A DNA stretch of 6,816 bases from Mageeibacillus sp. UBA5770 (GCA_002418705.1 DIEQ01000106.1:1-6816); one strand, 5' to 3'. Shown: positions 1 through 6,708, counted from the stretch's first letter. Notes: generated by a model not told the origin, from the sequence alone. Numbers and translations are program-made.

Positions 1-517
1 CCTCATCGGCAGGCGTGATCGGGAAAGAATCGGCCTGCTCTGTTACCGGTTCCGGAAAAACAGGAGAAAGGCCATATTGGCGGAGGATGGAGAGGATTGC
101 TACATCTCTTCTTCCCGGATCGCCGAGCACTTCAATGATTCTCCCCTCATAGGCACCGCCGGGAGCCTGCGGATTCTTAATCTCGCAAACGACCTTCATC
201 CCGAACGGCGCCCCGTTCAGGTCGCGTGAATTTATTGCAATTCTGCCATATTGTGTGCTGTCATATCCGACATCGGGTTCAACATATCCGTCAAATCCCG
301 ATTCCCTTAAAATTCCCACGCATTGATTTTTCATCGCCAGAGGCCCTCGGGGGATGTTCTCCGATACCGGCGCAGTATCAGCGCCTCTTCGTTCCTGCAT
401 GGTTCGCTTCGGAAGCCTATCTGCAGAAGATGCCCGGCCGCTGGCCGGTGAATTGGAAAAGCCATGATATTTCCTGCTTTTTCCGTGAGCTGACGTCTTT
501 GCGCTCTTTTTTTTCAT
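1..517 (-). CDS. rnr: Ribonuclease R, N-terminal part (3' end outside window)
   Basis: RNase R is a processive 3'-to-5' exoribonuclease that degrades structured RNA and takes part in mRNA decay and tmRNA-linked quality control. Only the first 172 codons are present. Residues 1-60 are basic and Ser-rich (about 13 Lys/Arg in the first 54) and look disordered. Residues about 63-130 form one cold-shock/OB domain. Then comes the family signature leading into the RNB catalytic domain: EVLGDPGRRD (129-138), ILSILRQYGL (141-150) and FPEPV (154-158). The catalytic domain lies beyond position 1. The start is ATG at 517-515: AGGAGG at 524-529 precedes it by 6 bases, and an in-frame TAA at 541-539 rules out a longer N-terminus. 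Typical bacterial RNase R has a helix-turn-helix and two cold-shock domains before RNB; here only the second is visible. Position after secG matches the common Firmicutes order. The family call is firm; the domain loss is read from sequence. Confidence 0.9.
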   Translation of the reverse strand, partial: MKKKSAKTSAHGKSRKYHGFSNSPASGRASSADRLPKRTMQERRGADTAPVSENIPRGPLAMKNQCVGILRESGFDGYVEPDVGYDSTQYGRIAINSRDLNGAPFGMKVVCEIKNPQAPGGAYEGRIIEVLGDPGRRDVAILSILRQYGLSPVFPEPVTEQADSFPITPADE

Positions 518-523
518 GACATG

Positions 524-529
524 CCTCCT
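524..529 (-). promoter_or_regulatory. Shine-Dalgarno site of rnr
   Basis: A perfect AGGAGG lies 6 bases before the ATG at 517. A second ATG at 522-520 is closer but is followed after one codon by TGA, so it cannot be the start. This site fixes the short N-terminus of the RNase R. Confidence 0.85.
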
Positions 530-570
530 GATCCTGGTTTACGCATTTCAAGCAACAGGCATCTGCATCT

Positions 571-579
571 ATTATACCA
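571..579 (-). promoter_or_regulatory. Extended -10 promoter of rnr
   Basis: The minus strand reads TGGTATAAT, a perfect -10 hexamer (571-576) with the TG extension one base upstream. No good -35 hexamer lies at 16-18 bases, as is usual for extended -10 promoters. It sits between the secG terminator and rnr. Transcription should begin near position 564, giving a leader of about 47 bases. It suggests that rnr is expressed independently of secG. Confidence 0.65.
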
Positions 580-600
580 ATGATACACGGATTGAACGGC

Positions 601-636
601 AAAAAAATATCGGCCTGAGCAATCAGGCCGATATTT
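601..636 (-). terminator. Intrinsic terminator of secG
   Basis: A perfect 14-bp inverted repeat (605-618 with 623-636, arm AAATATCGGCCTGA) encloses a 4-base loop. On the minus strand it is followed by seven T residues (607-601), which overlap the A/T base of the stem. It begins 24 bases after the secG stop codon. The stem would also form on the plus strand, but no gene there needs it. Confidence 0.9.
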
Positions 637-659
637 GAATCACTGTTCGAAAACCAGTA

Positions 660-908
660 TCAATATCCTCTTGCAAGCATCAGGTAAAGAATTACCGTAA
701 GGATGGCAAAAAGGATTGCCAGACCGGATGTAATCTTCTTAAGCGTGCTGTCGATGCTTCTTCCCTTTTCTTTACCGAAGAAAGTATCTGCTCCGCCGCC
801 GATAACGCCCATGCCCTTATCATTGCCTTCCTGGAGAATAACAAGCAGAACGAGTGCGACACAAATCAGGATATCCACAGATGCAATGACAATCGCTATT
901 ATATTCAT
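660..908 (-). CDS. secG: Preprotein translocase subunit SecG
   Basis: SecG is the small accessory subunit of the SecYEG protein-export channel in the cytoplasmic membrane and assists SecA-driven translocation. The 82-residue product has the usual size and plan: a first membrane helix (about 4-25), a conserved cytoplasmic loop, and a second helix (about 60-78). The loop carries LQEG (25-28), the glycine-rich VIGGGADTFFG (35-45) and KGRSIDSTLKKIT (48-60), all characteristic of the family. The start is ATG at 908-906 with GGAGG at 916-920, 7 bases upstream; the stop is TGA at 662-660. It has its own promoter (957-985) and terminator (601-636), so it can be a single-gene unit, and rnr follows. 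Confidence 0.95.
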   Translation of the reverse strand: MNIIAIVIASVDILICVALVLLVILQEGNDKGMGVIGGGADTFFGKEKGRSIDSTLKKITSGLAILFAILTVILYLMLARGY

Positions 909-956
909 AAAAATGCCTCCATGTGCAAATACGCATATTTCTATTAAATCCGTTCA

Positions 957-985
957 ATTCTAACACACAGGTATTATCCTTGCAA
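957..985 (-). promoter_or_regulatory. Probable promoter of secG
   Basis: The minus strand has TTGCAA (980-985, 4 of 6 matches to the -35 consensus), a 17-base spacer, and TAGAAT (957-962, 5 of 6 matches to -10). Transcription would start near position 950, about 40 bases before the secG start codon. It lies in the gap after the ATPase stop codon, where a new promoter is expected. Confidence 0.6.
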
Positions 986-1020
986 GTATCTTGAATCAAT
1001 TGCTGCAGGATAATTTCCCA

Positions 1021-3774
1021 TTATTCCCTATACTTAATCGTCTTGTAAATTTCGCTAGACGTAAACGGTATGAGTGCCAAAAGCAGGATTGGGACCCAGG
1101 TAATCAGAGGAAGTGCAATGTTGTCGAACACGCCGTTAATCCCCGGAACATAGACGACGGCAATCAACAGCAATGCGGAGAAGGCTACGGCTATATTCAT
1201 GGACCGGTTCGTGAAAATCCCAAGCCTAAAAACATTGACATGTTCCGATCTGGCACTGTATGCCCGGAAGAGTTCTGCCAAAATCAGTGTTGCAAAGGCC
1301 ATGGTCCTGGCACCGTCAAGCGGTATGGGATCATTAACGAAGAATACCTTCAGGCCAAGCAGGAAAGACGCAAACACAGCTGCAAAAATCGCTATACTCT
1401 GAACAAGGATGCTCAGCTTCATGGACCGGTTAATGATAGACTCTGTTTTCTTTCTCGGCGGAAGCTTCATGATATCCGGTTCCCCTTTTTCACGACCGAG
1501 GGCCAGTGCGGGAAAACTATCGGTAACAAGGTTCAGCCAGAGCAGCTGAATTGCCGTAAGCGGCACACCTATACCCGGAATGAGAGATGACGGAATCAGT
1601 GAAATAATGAAGATAATTAAAATCTCACCAACGTTGCATGAAAGGAGGAATCCTACAAATTTGCGGATGTTGCTGTAAATAATACGCCCCTCTTCAATGG
1701 CATGTACGATCGTGGCAAAATTGTCATCTGTAAGAATCATATCTGCCGAATTTTTTGCAACGTCGGTGCCGGTAATACCCATGGCAACACCGATATCGGC
1801 CGTCTTTAAGGCCATTGCATCATTTACGCCGTCGCCGGTCATCGATGTAATATGTCCGTTCTTCTGCAGTGCAGACACGATCCGGACCTTGTGATCAGGT
1901 GATACACGTGCGTACACGGCTGTTTTCTCACATACATGAACCAGTTCTTCATCTGAGATCTTTTCAAGTTCCGCACCGGAAAGACTCTCGAAGCCTTCCG
2001 TCATGAGGCCTAAGTCCTGCGCAATGGCGACTGCAGTGTCCTTGTAGTCACCTGTAATCATTACAGCACGGATTCCCGCGTCTTTGCAGACTGCGATGGC
2101 ATCCTTAGCTTCAGAACGGGCGGGATCAATCATTCCTGCCAGGCCTAAAAAGACAAGCTCGTCTTCATGTTCAAAATCAGCATCTTCCGTCATAACGCTG
2201 CCGGAAATCCTGTGAGCCCGGTATGCAAAAGCCAGAACACGAAGAGCACGGGTGGCGAGTGAGTGGTTGGCAGCAATAATTTCCTGTTTTTTTGCTTCTG
2301 TAAGGGGAATAACACCCCCTGCAGTATATATGGAGATACAGCGGTCCAGAATAATATCCGGGGCACCCTTTGTGAAGGATACGACTCTGTCAGACTCAAC
2401 ATTGGAGTGATAGGTCGTCATCATCTTACGGTCTGAATCAAACGGAAGCTCAGCAACACGCGGATAATTGGCGTTGGCTGTATCCCTGGTTATTCCGGCT
2501 TTTTCGGCAAGGGCTACAAGGGACGCCTCTGTTGGATCCCCGATGCAGCCATATCTTCCATCTTCCTTTTTCATGGTAACGGCATCACTGCAAAGGACAC
2601 TGGACAGCACAAGCCTTTCAAGTACGCCTTCAATTCGGGCAGGATCGCCCGCGGCATCTGAGATAGTTCCCTCAGGTGAATATCCTATACCCGAAACACT
2701 GTACACATTTTCACCGTCAAACAAAGTAGTGACTGTCATTTCATTCTGCGTAAGCGTACCGGTCTTATCGGAGCAGATAACATCAACACATCCGAGAGTC
2801 TCGACGGCCAGCAGCTTTCTCACGATTGCGTTTCTGGCGGCCATCCGTGTCATTCCGATCGATAAAACGATAGTAACAACTGCGGCAAGGCCTTCCGGGA
2901 TAGCAGCAACGGCAAGACTTATGGCAGTCATCAGGGCAACATTCCATACCTCACCCTGAACGAATACATCGACGGCAAAGACAATAACGCAAACAGCGAT
3001 ACAAATAATGCCAAGCACTTTTCCAAGGCTGTTCAGGTTCTTCTGGAGAGGAGTGACTGATTCGTCAATATTCTGAAGCTTCTTCGCAATATTGCCAAGC
3101 TCTGACTTCTCACCGGTTCCTACCACGACGCCGCGGGCACGGCCGTATGTAATTGCCGTACCCATGAAAAGCATGTTTTCACGGTCTCCGAGTCCGCTGT
3201 CTGCGGGAAGAACAATATCAGCATTCTTTTCTACGGGGACAGATTCACCGGTAAGCGATGCTTCCTCCACTTTTAATGAACTCTGCACAACAATCCTGAT
3301 ATCAGCAGCTACAAGATCACCTGCATCAAGTACGACAATGTCTCCGGGAACAATCTGTTCGGACGGAAGCATAGACTGCGCGCCGTCACGGATTACCTTC
3401 GTCTGTGGAGAACTCATCCTTTTCAGGGCTGCGATGGCCTGGTCCGCCTTCCCCTCCTGATATACACCCAGGAAAGCGTTGATAATAACGATGGCCAAAA
3501 TAACAAAGACATCGACCCAGCCGCCAAAACCGCCTTCTTTAACTGCCATTACAGCAGAAAGAGCAGCAGCCGCAATCAGAATCAAAACCATTGCATCCTT
3601 AAACTGTTCCAGAAATCTTTTCCACAAAGGAGTCTGCTTCTTCTCACCGAGTGTATTAAGACCATATTCAAGAAGTCTCTTCTGTGCCTCTGCAGTTGTA
3701 AGTCCTTTTTCGCTGTCCGAAAGAAGTTCAGCGAGAACTTCTTCTTTTGACCGGGCATACGGTTTGTCAATCAT
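1021..3774 (-). CDS. P-type Ca2+-transporting ATPase (SERCA-like, type IIA)
   Basis: A membrane pump that uses ATP to expel Ca2+ from the cytoplasm, usually with proton counter-transport. At 917 residues it is a full-length type II P-ATPase. Domains in order: N-terminal cation-ATPase region (1-55); TM1-2 (60-105); actuator domain with TGES (175-178); TM3-4 (about 252-305) with PEGL (293-296); phosphorylation site CSDKTGT with Asp336; nucleotide domain with KGAPD (469-473); DPAR (550-553, for the usual DPPR); TGD (574-576) and GDGVND (647-652); then TM5-10. Residues matching the SERCA Ca2+ ligands are Glu294 (TM4), Asn714 and Glu717 (TM5), Asn748, Thr751 and Asp752 (TM6) and Glu834 (TM8), so both Ca2+ sites seem intact. 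ATG at 3774 has AGGAGG 8 bases upstream (3783-3788). It follows the peptidase by 35 bp and is probably the last gene of the operon. Transport of Mn2+ or another cation cannot be excluded from sequence. Confidence 0.92.
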   Translation of the reverse strand: MIDKPYARSKEEVLAELLSDSEKGLTTAEAQKRLLEYGLNTLGEKKQTPLWKRFLEQFKDAMVLILIAAAALSAVMAVKEGGFGGWVDVFVILAIVIINAFLGVYQEGKADQAIAALKRMSSPQTKVIRDGAQSMLPSEQIVPGDIVVLDAGDLVAADIRIVVQSSLKVEEASLTGESVPVEKNADIVLPADSGLGDRENMLFMGTAITYGRARGVVVGTGEKSELGNIAKKLQNIDESVTPLQKNLNSLGKVLGIICIAVCVIVFAVDVFVQGEVWNVALMTAISLAVAAIPEGLAAVVTIVLSIGMTRMAARNAIVRKLLAVETLGCVDVICSDKTGTLTQNEMTVTTLFDGENVYSVSGIGYSPEGTISDAAGDPARIEGVLERLVLSSVLCSDAVTMKKEDGRYGCIGDPTEASLVALAEKAGITRDTANANYPRVAELPFDSDRKMMTTYHSNVESDRVVSFTKGAPDIILDRCISIYTAGGVIPLTEAKKQEIIAANHSLATRALRVLAFAYRAHRISGSVMTEDADFEHEDELVFLGLAGMIDPARSEAKDAIAVCKDAGIRAVMITGDYKDTAVAIAQDLGLMTEGFESLSGAELEKISDEELVHVCEKTAVYARVSPDHKVRIVSALQKNGHITSMTGDGVNDAMALKTADIGVAMGITGTDVAKNSADMILTDDNFATIVHAIEEGRIIYSNIRKFVGFLLSCNVGEILIIFIISLIPSSLIPGIGVPLTAIQLLWLNLVTDSFPALALGREKGEPDIMKLPPRKKTESIINRSMKLSILVQSIAIFAAVFASFLLGLKVFFVNDPIPLDGARTMAFATLILAELFRAYSARSEHVNVFRLGIFTNRSMNIAVAFSALLLIAVVYVPGINGVFDNIALPLITWVPILLLALIPFTSSEIYKTIKYRE

Positions 3775-3797
3775 GTGTCGTTCCTCCTACACTTATA

Positions 3798-3822
3798 CGG
3801 GATCCTCAGTCAATGAGTCCCG
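3798..3822 (-). other. Imperfect hairpin over the peptidase stop codon
   Basis: CGGGA (3798-3802) pairs with TCCCG (3818-3822), and CTCA (3805-3808) pairs with TGAG (3814-3817), with a 2-base bulge and a 5-base loop. The peptidase stop codon (3812-3810) falls in the loop. No T run follows on the minus strand, so it is not a standard terminator. It may be chance or an mRNA processing or stability element between the peptidase and ATPase genes. Confidence 0.35.
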
Positions 3823-5171
3823 GGAAGAGTATTATAAACCAAATCACGGTAAAAATGCACTCCTCGGGAAAGCGAATCGATATGTATATATTCATCAGCT
3901 CCATGGACGCTTGCCATTTGCCTGGCAGAAAGGTCAAATGGAGAGAACCGGAATACCTGACCGCAGACCTTTGTATAATGCCTCGAGTCTGAACAGCCAA
4001 GCATCACATAAGGCGCTGCCTTGATCCCGGGAAATGATGCGGCCACCTGTTTTTCAAGCATCTTATACATTGGAGAGGCTGTATCAGATACAGGCGAAGG
4101 TTCCTGGCTGCTGATGCATTCCACTTCAATTCCCAATGGCGCGGCGCGCTTTTCGAGAGCCTCCTGAACGCCCGATACGGTTTCGTTGACGCCGATCCTG
4201 ATATTGGCGATCATTTCTGCCTTTGCGGGAAGCACGTTCGGCTTGTCAGAACCGCTCATCATAGTAAAAGCACAGGTTGATGTAACCATTGCACGCGCTT
4301 CACCTCCTCTTTTTTGGAGTACAGCAGTCAGCAGAGGAGAGAAAAAACCTGCATGTGAAAAGATAAAACGGAGGGGACCGCCTGCTTCCGGCCCTAGTTT
4401 TGTAAACATTTCAATTACAGGACGGGTCAGAACGGCCTTGAAAGGATACTTCTTCTCAATCCCGGCGGCAAACAGGGAGAGTCGTCCTATAGGTGACCTG
4501 GTCGGGGGAATGCTCGCATGGCCGCCGGCAGATCTGGCGGTAAAACGAAAATTTGCGACACCTTTTTCGGTGACGCCGATCATTGCACAGGGTTTTTTTA
4601 GTCCGGGAAGAACATTACTTACTATCGCGCCGCCTTCATCGAGTACAAGTGCAGGTCTTATATTATTCTTCTGCAGATAGTCAACAATTTCGACCGCACC
4701 GCGGCCATACACTTCTTCATTATGCCCAAATGAAAGGTATACATCCGTCTGCGGCACAAAAGCGTCTTCAAGAAGGCTCTCTACAGCTTCGAGAATCGCA
4801 CAGACATTACCCTTACAGTCCAGCGTTCCCCGGCCCCAAACACGGCCGCCGGCAAGTCCCCTCTCCCCTTTTTCGATAGCACCGGAAAACGGCTTATGTG
4901 TCCAGTCTGACTCATTAGCTCCGACTGTATCCATATGCCCCATCAAAACGATTGAATCACCGGAATTCTGAGATTGTCCTTTCCAGTAATACAGAAGGCT
5001 CGCACCTGCAATAATCCTTTTCTCGAGCTTTTTGTGCACGAGAGGATAGAGTTTTTCAAGAAGCACATGGAAAAGAAGAATATCGGCAATGTGGGAATCA
5101 TCTTCCCGTGATACAGTCCTGCATTGGATCATCTCAGAAAGATGACGGGCATAAATCTCTTTCTTTTTCAT
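3810..5171 (-). CDS. M20-family metallopeptidase / aminoacylase, PM20D1/CPS1-like
   Basis: A zinc-dependent hydrolase of the M20 family, which cleaves peptide or N-acyl amide bonds next to a free carboxylate. At 453 residues it is full length. The two-metal site is visible: His79 in GHMDTVG, bridging Asp118 in GRGTLDCKG, catalytic Glu152 and ligand Glu153 in GHNEEVYGRG, Asp178 in VLDEGG, and His424 in SVHGADEYI. The lid/dimerisation domain (about 200-330) carries GGHAS with His218 and SGSDKPNVLP (306-315). The GHNEEVYGRGA and VLDEGGAI patterns resemble carboxypeptidase S/PM20D1 more than DapE or PepT. There is no signal peptide, so it should act in the cytoplasm. ATG at 5171 overlaps the upstream stop as ATGA, with GGAAAGG (5181-5187) 9 bases upstream, which indicates translational coupling to the membrane protein. 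Dipeptides, N-acyl and N-carbamoyl amino acids are all possible substrates; sequence alone does not decide. Confidence 0.88.
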   Translation of the reverse strand: MKKKEIYARHLSEMIQCRTVSREDDSHIADILLFHVLLEKLYPLVHKKLEKRIIAGASLLYYWKGQSQNSGDSIVLMGHMDTVGANESDWTHKPFSGAIEKGERGLAGGRVWGRGTLDCKGNVCAILEAVESLLEDAFVPQTDVYLSFGHNEEVYGRGAVEIVDYLQKNNIRPALVLDEGGAIVSNVLPGLKKPCAMIGVTEKGVANFRFTARSAGGHASIPPTRSPIGRLSLFAAGIEKKYPFKAVLTRPVIEMFTKLGPEAGGPLRFIFSHAGFFSPLLTAVLQKRGGEARAMVTSTCAFTMMSGSDKPNVLPAKAEMIANIRIGVNETVSGVQEALEKRAAPLGIEVECISSQEPSPVSDTASPMYKMLEKQVAASFPGIKAAPYVMLGCSDSRHYTKVCGQVFRFSPFDLSARQMASVHGADEYIHIDSLSRGVHFYRDLVYNTLPGTH

Positions 5172-5857
5172 CCCTGGTTTCCTTTCCGGTCAAGCCAGCT
5201 GGTTTTTTTAAATATCAGGCGCGCAGCAAGAATCGTAACGACTGCAGCGACCGGCACAAATAGGTCGCTGGCAGTATTGGCAATGCGAAATGGTGCCAGG
5301 AGATAGAATCCGGCAACAAAAAGAGCCGGTGCAACAGCAAGTACGGCCTGCTTGGAGATGTACATATAGCCAAGTGCCCCGAAAAGTGCAGGAAGCACCG
5401 TGCTAAAACCGGGACGCAGTAATTCTGAAGTAATGATCGGTGTCAGCGGAATAAGGGCCACGATTCCTGCTCCCAGAATAATATTAGATACAAGTGACGA
5501 TGTTGCCACGGAAATTGTTGAAAGGATATCGCCTTCCGGAGTGCCTGACTGTGCCTTCCCGATCTCAAGGGCGTTCATCGTGCAGGGAACCCGAAGATTG
5601 ATCAGGTTACCCGTAATAAAGCCCAGATAGGTAGCACCCGGACCGAGAATCGGACTGTAAGTCACAGCCTCGATAATCCCTGAAGGCAGGTAGATTATAC
5701 CGACAGAAAGGAGCCCTTTGAGTATAGCCGTCCCTGAAGGCAAAACACCGAAGTAAGTACAGATTGCAGCAGGGACACACAGGATTATAACCAGGCCTAT
5801 TCCAGTCCAGATTCTGCCGATTCGGTGAATTGAATTTGTGTACATAGTGTTGTCCAA
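5168..5857 (-). CDS. Unrecognised 229-aa polytopic membrane protein, partner of the DUF5058-like protein
   Basis: No function is recognised. The product is very hydrophobic, with about six or seven membrane segments (roughly 14-36, 43-62, 66-88, 110-138, 152-167, 170-188, 197-216) and a basic C-terminal tail, consistent with an inner-membrane transporter subunit. Glycine/proline-rich stretches such as SPILGPGATYLGF (68-80) followed by the polar patch NALEIGKAQSGTPEGD (95-110) could form a substrate path or re-entrant loop. The start is taken as TTG at 5857-5855: a G8 tract (5865-5872) lies 7 bases upstream, whereas the first ATG (5845-5843, codon 5) would be 19 bases from it. The gene begins 15 bp after the DUF5058-like stop and ends in an ATGA overlap with the M20 hydrolase. 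The tight arrangement implies one functional unit, perhaps a two-subunit permease feeding the hydrolase; this is inference. Confidence 0.75.
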   Translation of the reverse strand: MDNTMYTNSIHRIGRIWTGIGLVIILCVPAAICTYFGVLPSGTAILKGLLSVGIIYLPSGIIEAVTYSPILGPGATYLGFITGNLINLRVPCTMNALEIGKAQSGTPEGDILSTISVATSSLVSNIILGAGIVALIPLTPIITSELLRPGFSTVLPALFGALGYMYISKQAVLAVAPALFVAGFYLLAPFRIANTASDLFVPVAAVVTILAARLIFKKTSWLDRKGNQG

Positions 5858-5864
5858 CTTGAAT

Positions 5865-5872
5865 CCCCCCCC
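5865..5872 (-). promoter_or_regulatory. G8-tract ribosome binding site of the 229-aa membrane protein
   Basis: Eight consecutive G residues on the minus strand directly follow the upstream TAA stop (5875-5873) and lie 7 bases before the TTG start. No AGGAGG is present, so the G run must act as the Shine-Dalgarno site. Its position selects the TTG over the ATG four codons later. A homopolymer this long could vary in length by slippage. Confidence 0.6.
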
Positions 5873-6646
5873 TTATGCAATCAGCACGGCAGCAGCCATG
5901 CCAGAAATCATTGAAATTGGAAGGGAAAAACCTTCCAGCCATTTGAAGCTCTCCCGCCTGCTGAGACGATTGCACAAAAACATTGCCGAAAGGGAGACAA
6001 GCATAACTATGAGCGGTACATATCCATAAAAACCATTTTTGTTCACGTATGCAGCAGGATCAGCTGAGGATTCGCGCAGGTCCAGGAGCGTGTCGCACAT
6101 GAACTTCACAACCATGCCGATAAACATAGAACTTACAAATATTCTTCCCCACCGATTGTCCTTCTGAGATACTCCTGACAGCTTGCCCATATACTTTTTC
6201 AAAAAAAAGAGATTGAAAACCGGGCCGGCCATAATACAGATCGTCATTACGACTGCAATAGAGGCAAAAGCTGTCGGATTTAAGTCACCGATGGCAAAAT
6301 TTTCAAATCCGGCCGCCCTCCCGGCCGATTCCGCAGCAAGAAGTTCATAATGAACCGCACCGATAACAGAAAGCCGAATCCAGGAAAGAGGCGTGCCGAG
6401 CTTTCCAACCATCGTAACCAGACCAACAAGAATAGCTGCTGACGGAACAAGAGAAAAAAGAGCACTTGAACGAATCACCTTGTTCATGGTTTTTCTGTCC
6501 ATTTTGCGTGCCAGTCCCGCACGATAGGCATGAATCAGAAAACGAAGTGAAATAATACAGATGAAAAGGAATATGCCAATCCCAAGCACATACATAAATA
6601 TAGAGTTAGCGGAACCGGAAAAATCTGCAAGTAATAAGTATCGCAA
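5873..6646 (-). CDS. DUF5058-like membrane protein, putative transporter subunit
   Basis: A 257-residue integral membrane protein that resembles, from memory, the clostridial DUF5058 family of unknown function. It has about six or seven membrane segments (roughly 15-39, 62-84, 87-105, 125-149, 167-185, 207-226, 236-256). A basic cytoplasmic loop follows TM1 (AYRAGLARKMDRKTMNK, 40-56). After it come the family-like stretch SALFSLVPSAAIL (61-73) and the motif RLSVIGAVHYELLAAE (91-106). The start is TTG at 6646-6644: AGGGGGGTGA (6651-6660) resembles the anti-16S consensus and leaves 7 bases between its G run and the TTG. The open frame runs on to an ATG at 6751, but that codon lies inside the tRNA terminator and upstream of the promoter, so the longer reading is rejected. 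It is first in the operon and is followed after 15 bp by a second membrane protein. A joint role in solute uptake is inferred from context only. Confidence 0.75.
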   Translation of the reverse strand: MRYLLLADFSGSANSIFMYVLGIGIFLFICIISLRFLIHAYRAGLARKMDRKTMNKVIRSSALFSLVPSAAILVGLVTMVGKLGTPLSWIRLSVIGAVHYELLAAESAGRAAGFENFAIGDLNPTAFASIAVVMTICIMAGPVFNLFFLKKYMGKLSGVSQKDNRWGRIFVSSMFIGMVVKFMCDTLLDLRESSADPAAYVNKNGFYGYVPLIVMLVSLSAMFLCNRLSRRESFKWLEGFSLPISMISGMAAAVLIA

Positions 6647-6650
6647 GCCG

Positions 6651-6660
6651 TCACCCCCCT
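6651..6660 (-). promoter_or_regulatory. Shine-Dalgarno site of the DUF5058-like gene
   Basis: AGGGGGGTGA differs at one base from the ideal AGGAGGTGA core and sits just before the TTG at 6646, with 7 bases between the G run and the start codon. No ATG or GTG in frame has comparable spacing. It therefore decides the 257-residue start. Confidence 0.65.
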
Positions 6661-6679
6661 GATAATAAACATTCAAATA

Positions 6680-6708
6680 ATTATAACGCAAAAGGGGATA
6701 AAGTAATG
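6680..6708 (-). promoter_or_regulatory. Probable promoter of the four-gene membrane protein/peptidase/ATPase operon
   Basis: A perfect TATAAT -10 hexamer lies at 6680-6685 on the minus strand in an AT-rich setting. The hexamer 17 bases upstream (CATTAC, 6703-6708) is a poor -35 match, so strength may depend on an activator or the promoter may be weak. Transcription would start near 6673, about 27 bases before the TTG start. It lies between the tRNA terminator and the first gene, the only gap where the operon promoter can be. Confidence 0.55.

Noticed and set aside
520..522. ATG closest to the rnr Shine-Dalgarno
   Set aside because: Its frame stops after two codons (ATG TCA TGA).
417..602. 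61-codon minus-strand open frame overlapping the rnr start
   Set aside because: It begins upstream of the rnr -10 element, overlaps rnr in another frame, and has no recognisable content.
991..1590. 199-codon plus-strand open frame inside the Ca2+-ATPase gene
   Set aside because: Antisense shadow of a strongly conserved gene. The other plus-strand frames of 60-180 codons across the window are rejected for the same reason.
3831..3836. Perfect TATAAT on the minus strand near the end of the hydrolase gene, as an ATPase promoter
   Set aside because: It is part of the Val-Tyr-Asn-Thr codons, has no -35 match at 16-18 bases and no TG extension. It remains possible but unsupported.
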